Part shown: one piece after another, positions 63,334 to 64,000 of the stretch
Position numbering within the stretch: position 1 is the first letter of the stretch
How the letters are laid out: the number at the start of each line of letters is the position of its first letter
NCBI GenBank assembly: GCA_040751775.1
Contig: JBFMGD010000010.1
Coordinates: 1-64,000, forward strand
DNA length: 64,000 bases
Direction: 5' to 3'
Origin: JBFMGD01 sp040751775
GTDB lineage: Bacteria; Bacillota; Dethiobacteria; DTU022
Notes under the pieces: model-generated
What the model was told of the DNA's origin: nothing
The model's input: only the letters and a program-made list of their open reading frames with translations
The model's database searches: none
Translations under genes and position numbers: made by a program

Positions 63334-64000
63334 ATGTTCATGTTCGGCAGATTTACGGAAAGGGCTCAGCAGGTATTGGTCTTGGCTCAGGAAGAAGCCA
63401 AGCGATTAAGCCATAATTTTATCGGGACAGAGCATTTGCTCCTGGGTTTGATCCGGGAGGGCTCCGGCATCGCTTCCCGAGCGCTGCATAATATGGGTGT
63501 TGATCTGAATCGAGTGCGCCAGGAAGTAGAGCAGATTACTCCCAAGGGCGAAAAAGTCGTGCAGCAGGGTATCAGCTACACACCGCGCGCAAAGCGGGTT
63601 GTGGAGTTGGCCATTGAAGAGAGCCAGAACCTGGGGCATAACTACGTTGGCACTGAGCATATCATGTTGGGCCTGCTCCGTGAAGGCGAAGGAATCGCCG
63701 CTCAGGTTTTAACGAATATGGAGATCGATTTAAAGCGGTCCCGGAAAGAGGTAATTCAACTTCTTGGCGGTGAGGAAGGGGCGGCTCGATCCGGGGGTGA
63801 AGAAAAGGCGAGTCCCCAAACCCCTACCGTTGATACCTTCGGCCGGGATTTAACCAAATTGGCCCGAGAAGGGAAACTTGATCCGGTTATTGGGCGTGAA
63901 AAGGAAATCGAGCGGGTGATCCAGGTATTGAGCCGCCGCACGAAGAATAACCCGTGCCTGATCGGTGAGCCGGGCGTCGGCAAGACCGCCATCGCCGAGG
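63334..64000 (+). CDS. clpC: ATP-dependent Clp protease ATPase subunit ClpC (cut by window end)
   Basis: ATG 63334 follows TTGAGGTGAG. The 222 visible residues cover both Clp N repeats (RFTERAQQVLVLAQEEAKRL, FIGTEHLLLGLIREGSGIAS; then VVELAIEESQNLGHNYVGTE) and the linker. The first AAA+ domain begins with TFGRDLTKLAREGKLDPVIG and reaches Walker A IGEPGVGKTAIAE at the edge. The rest, with the middle domain, second AAA+ and ClpP loop, lies beyond 64000. It unfolds Arg-phosphorylated proteins for ClpP. Confidence 0.97.
   Translation, partial: MFMFGRFTERAQQVLVLAQEEAKRLSHNFIGTEHLLLGLIREGSGIASRALHNMGVDLNRVRQEVEQITPKGEKVVQQGISYTPRAKRVVELAIEESQNLGHNYVGTEHIMLGLLREGEGIAAQVLTNMEIDLKRSRKEVIQLLGGEEGAARSGGEEKASPQTPTVDTFGRDLTKLAREGKLDPVIGREKEIERVIQVLSRRTKNNPCLIGEPGVGKTAIAE

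Overview
The window is about 64 kb of chromosome from an anaerobic, low-to-mid GC Firmicute. The best fit is the Desulfotomaculum/Pelotomaculum-type Peptococcaceae, although the genus is inference. The evidence is a complete ctsR-mcsA-mcsB-clpC heat-shock operon with a CtsR box, a dusB - HTH - two quinate/shikimate-dehydrogenase-like genes - greA - lysS - rRNA operon run, split CoA-dehydratase-activase genes, an L-lactate dehydrogenase, Shine-Dalgarno-rich starts (many TTG/GTG) and no respiratory genes.

Region 1 (1-25.18 kb) looks like a worn genomic island. A 117-bp direct repeat occurs at 844-960 and 25031-25147. It ends exactly in the anticodon loop of tRNA-Pro(CGG), which is complete only at the right end, and the C-terminal remnant of a tyrosine integrase lies just outside the left copy. 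Inside are hicBA, a truncated ParM-like actin, a MATE exporter, a DUF2089 protein, and a catabolic block: kdd1 - sigma54 activator - TRAP transporter (dctPQM) - kdd2 - kce. This block has a clear -24/-12 promoter preceded by two tandem palindromes. Next come an IS110 remnant, regulator fragments, a transporter + corrinoid protein + UroD-type methyltransferase set, decayed McrBC-like genes, an IS1634-type element, a UDG-family protein, a nuclease-like protein and a second DDE insertion sequence with perfect 20-bp ends.

Region 2 (25.3-36.2 kb) is chromosomal core: a degenerate prenyl-synthase-like protein, two tandem 30-residue membrane microproteins behind a consensus promoter, three split activase-family genes, an XRE regulator, dusB, two unusual dehydrogenases, greA and lysS.

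Region 3 (36.4-42.1 kb) is an rRNA operon, 16S - tRNA-Ile - tRNA-Ala - 23S - 5S. It carries at least three palindromic inserts bounded by the heptad-like motif ACTGGAGGTTGGA. One of them is an intervening sequence inside 23S rRNA (helix-45 region) that still holds the two ends of an intervening-sequence protein gene.

Region 4 (42.5-64 kb) is housekeeping: Lrp/LysE, enoyl-CoA hydratase, a flavodoxin-ferredoxin protein, ldh, an Lgt-like protein lacking the usual active-site residues, nifU-nifS-thiI, nadABC, a thioredoxin reductase, ku plus separate ligase and polymerase LigD proteins, a DUF4015 protein, mgtC, and the ctsR operon running off the right edge in clpC.

The genes that most clearly work together are the sigma54-controlled TRAP/Kdd/Kce block (uptake and cleavage of a beta-amino or diamino acid), the methyltransferase set, nifS-thiI (sulfur transfer to tRNA), nadABC (NAD synthesis from aspartate), ku-ligD (end joining) and ctsR-mcsAB-clpC (protein quality control).
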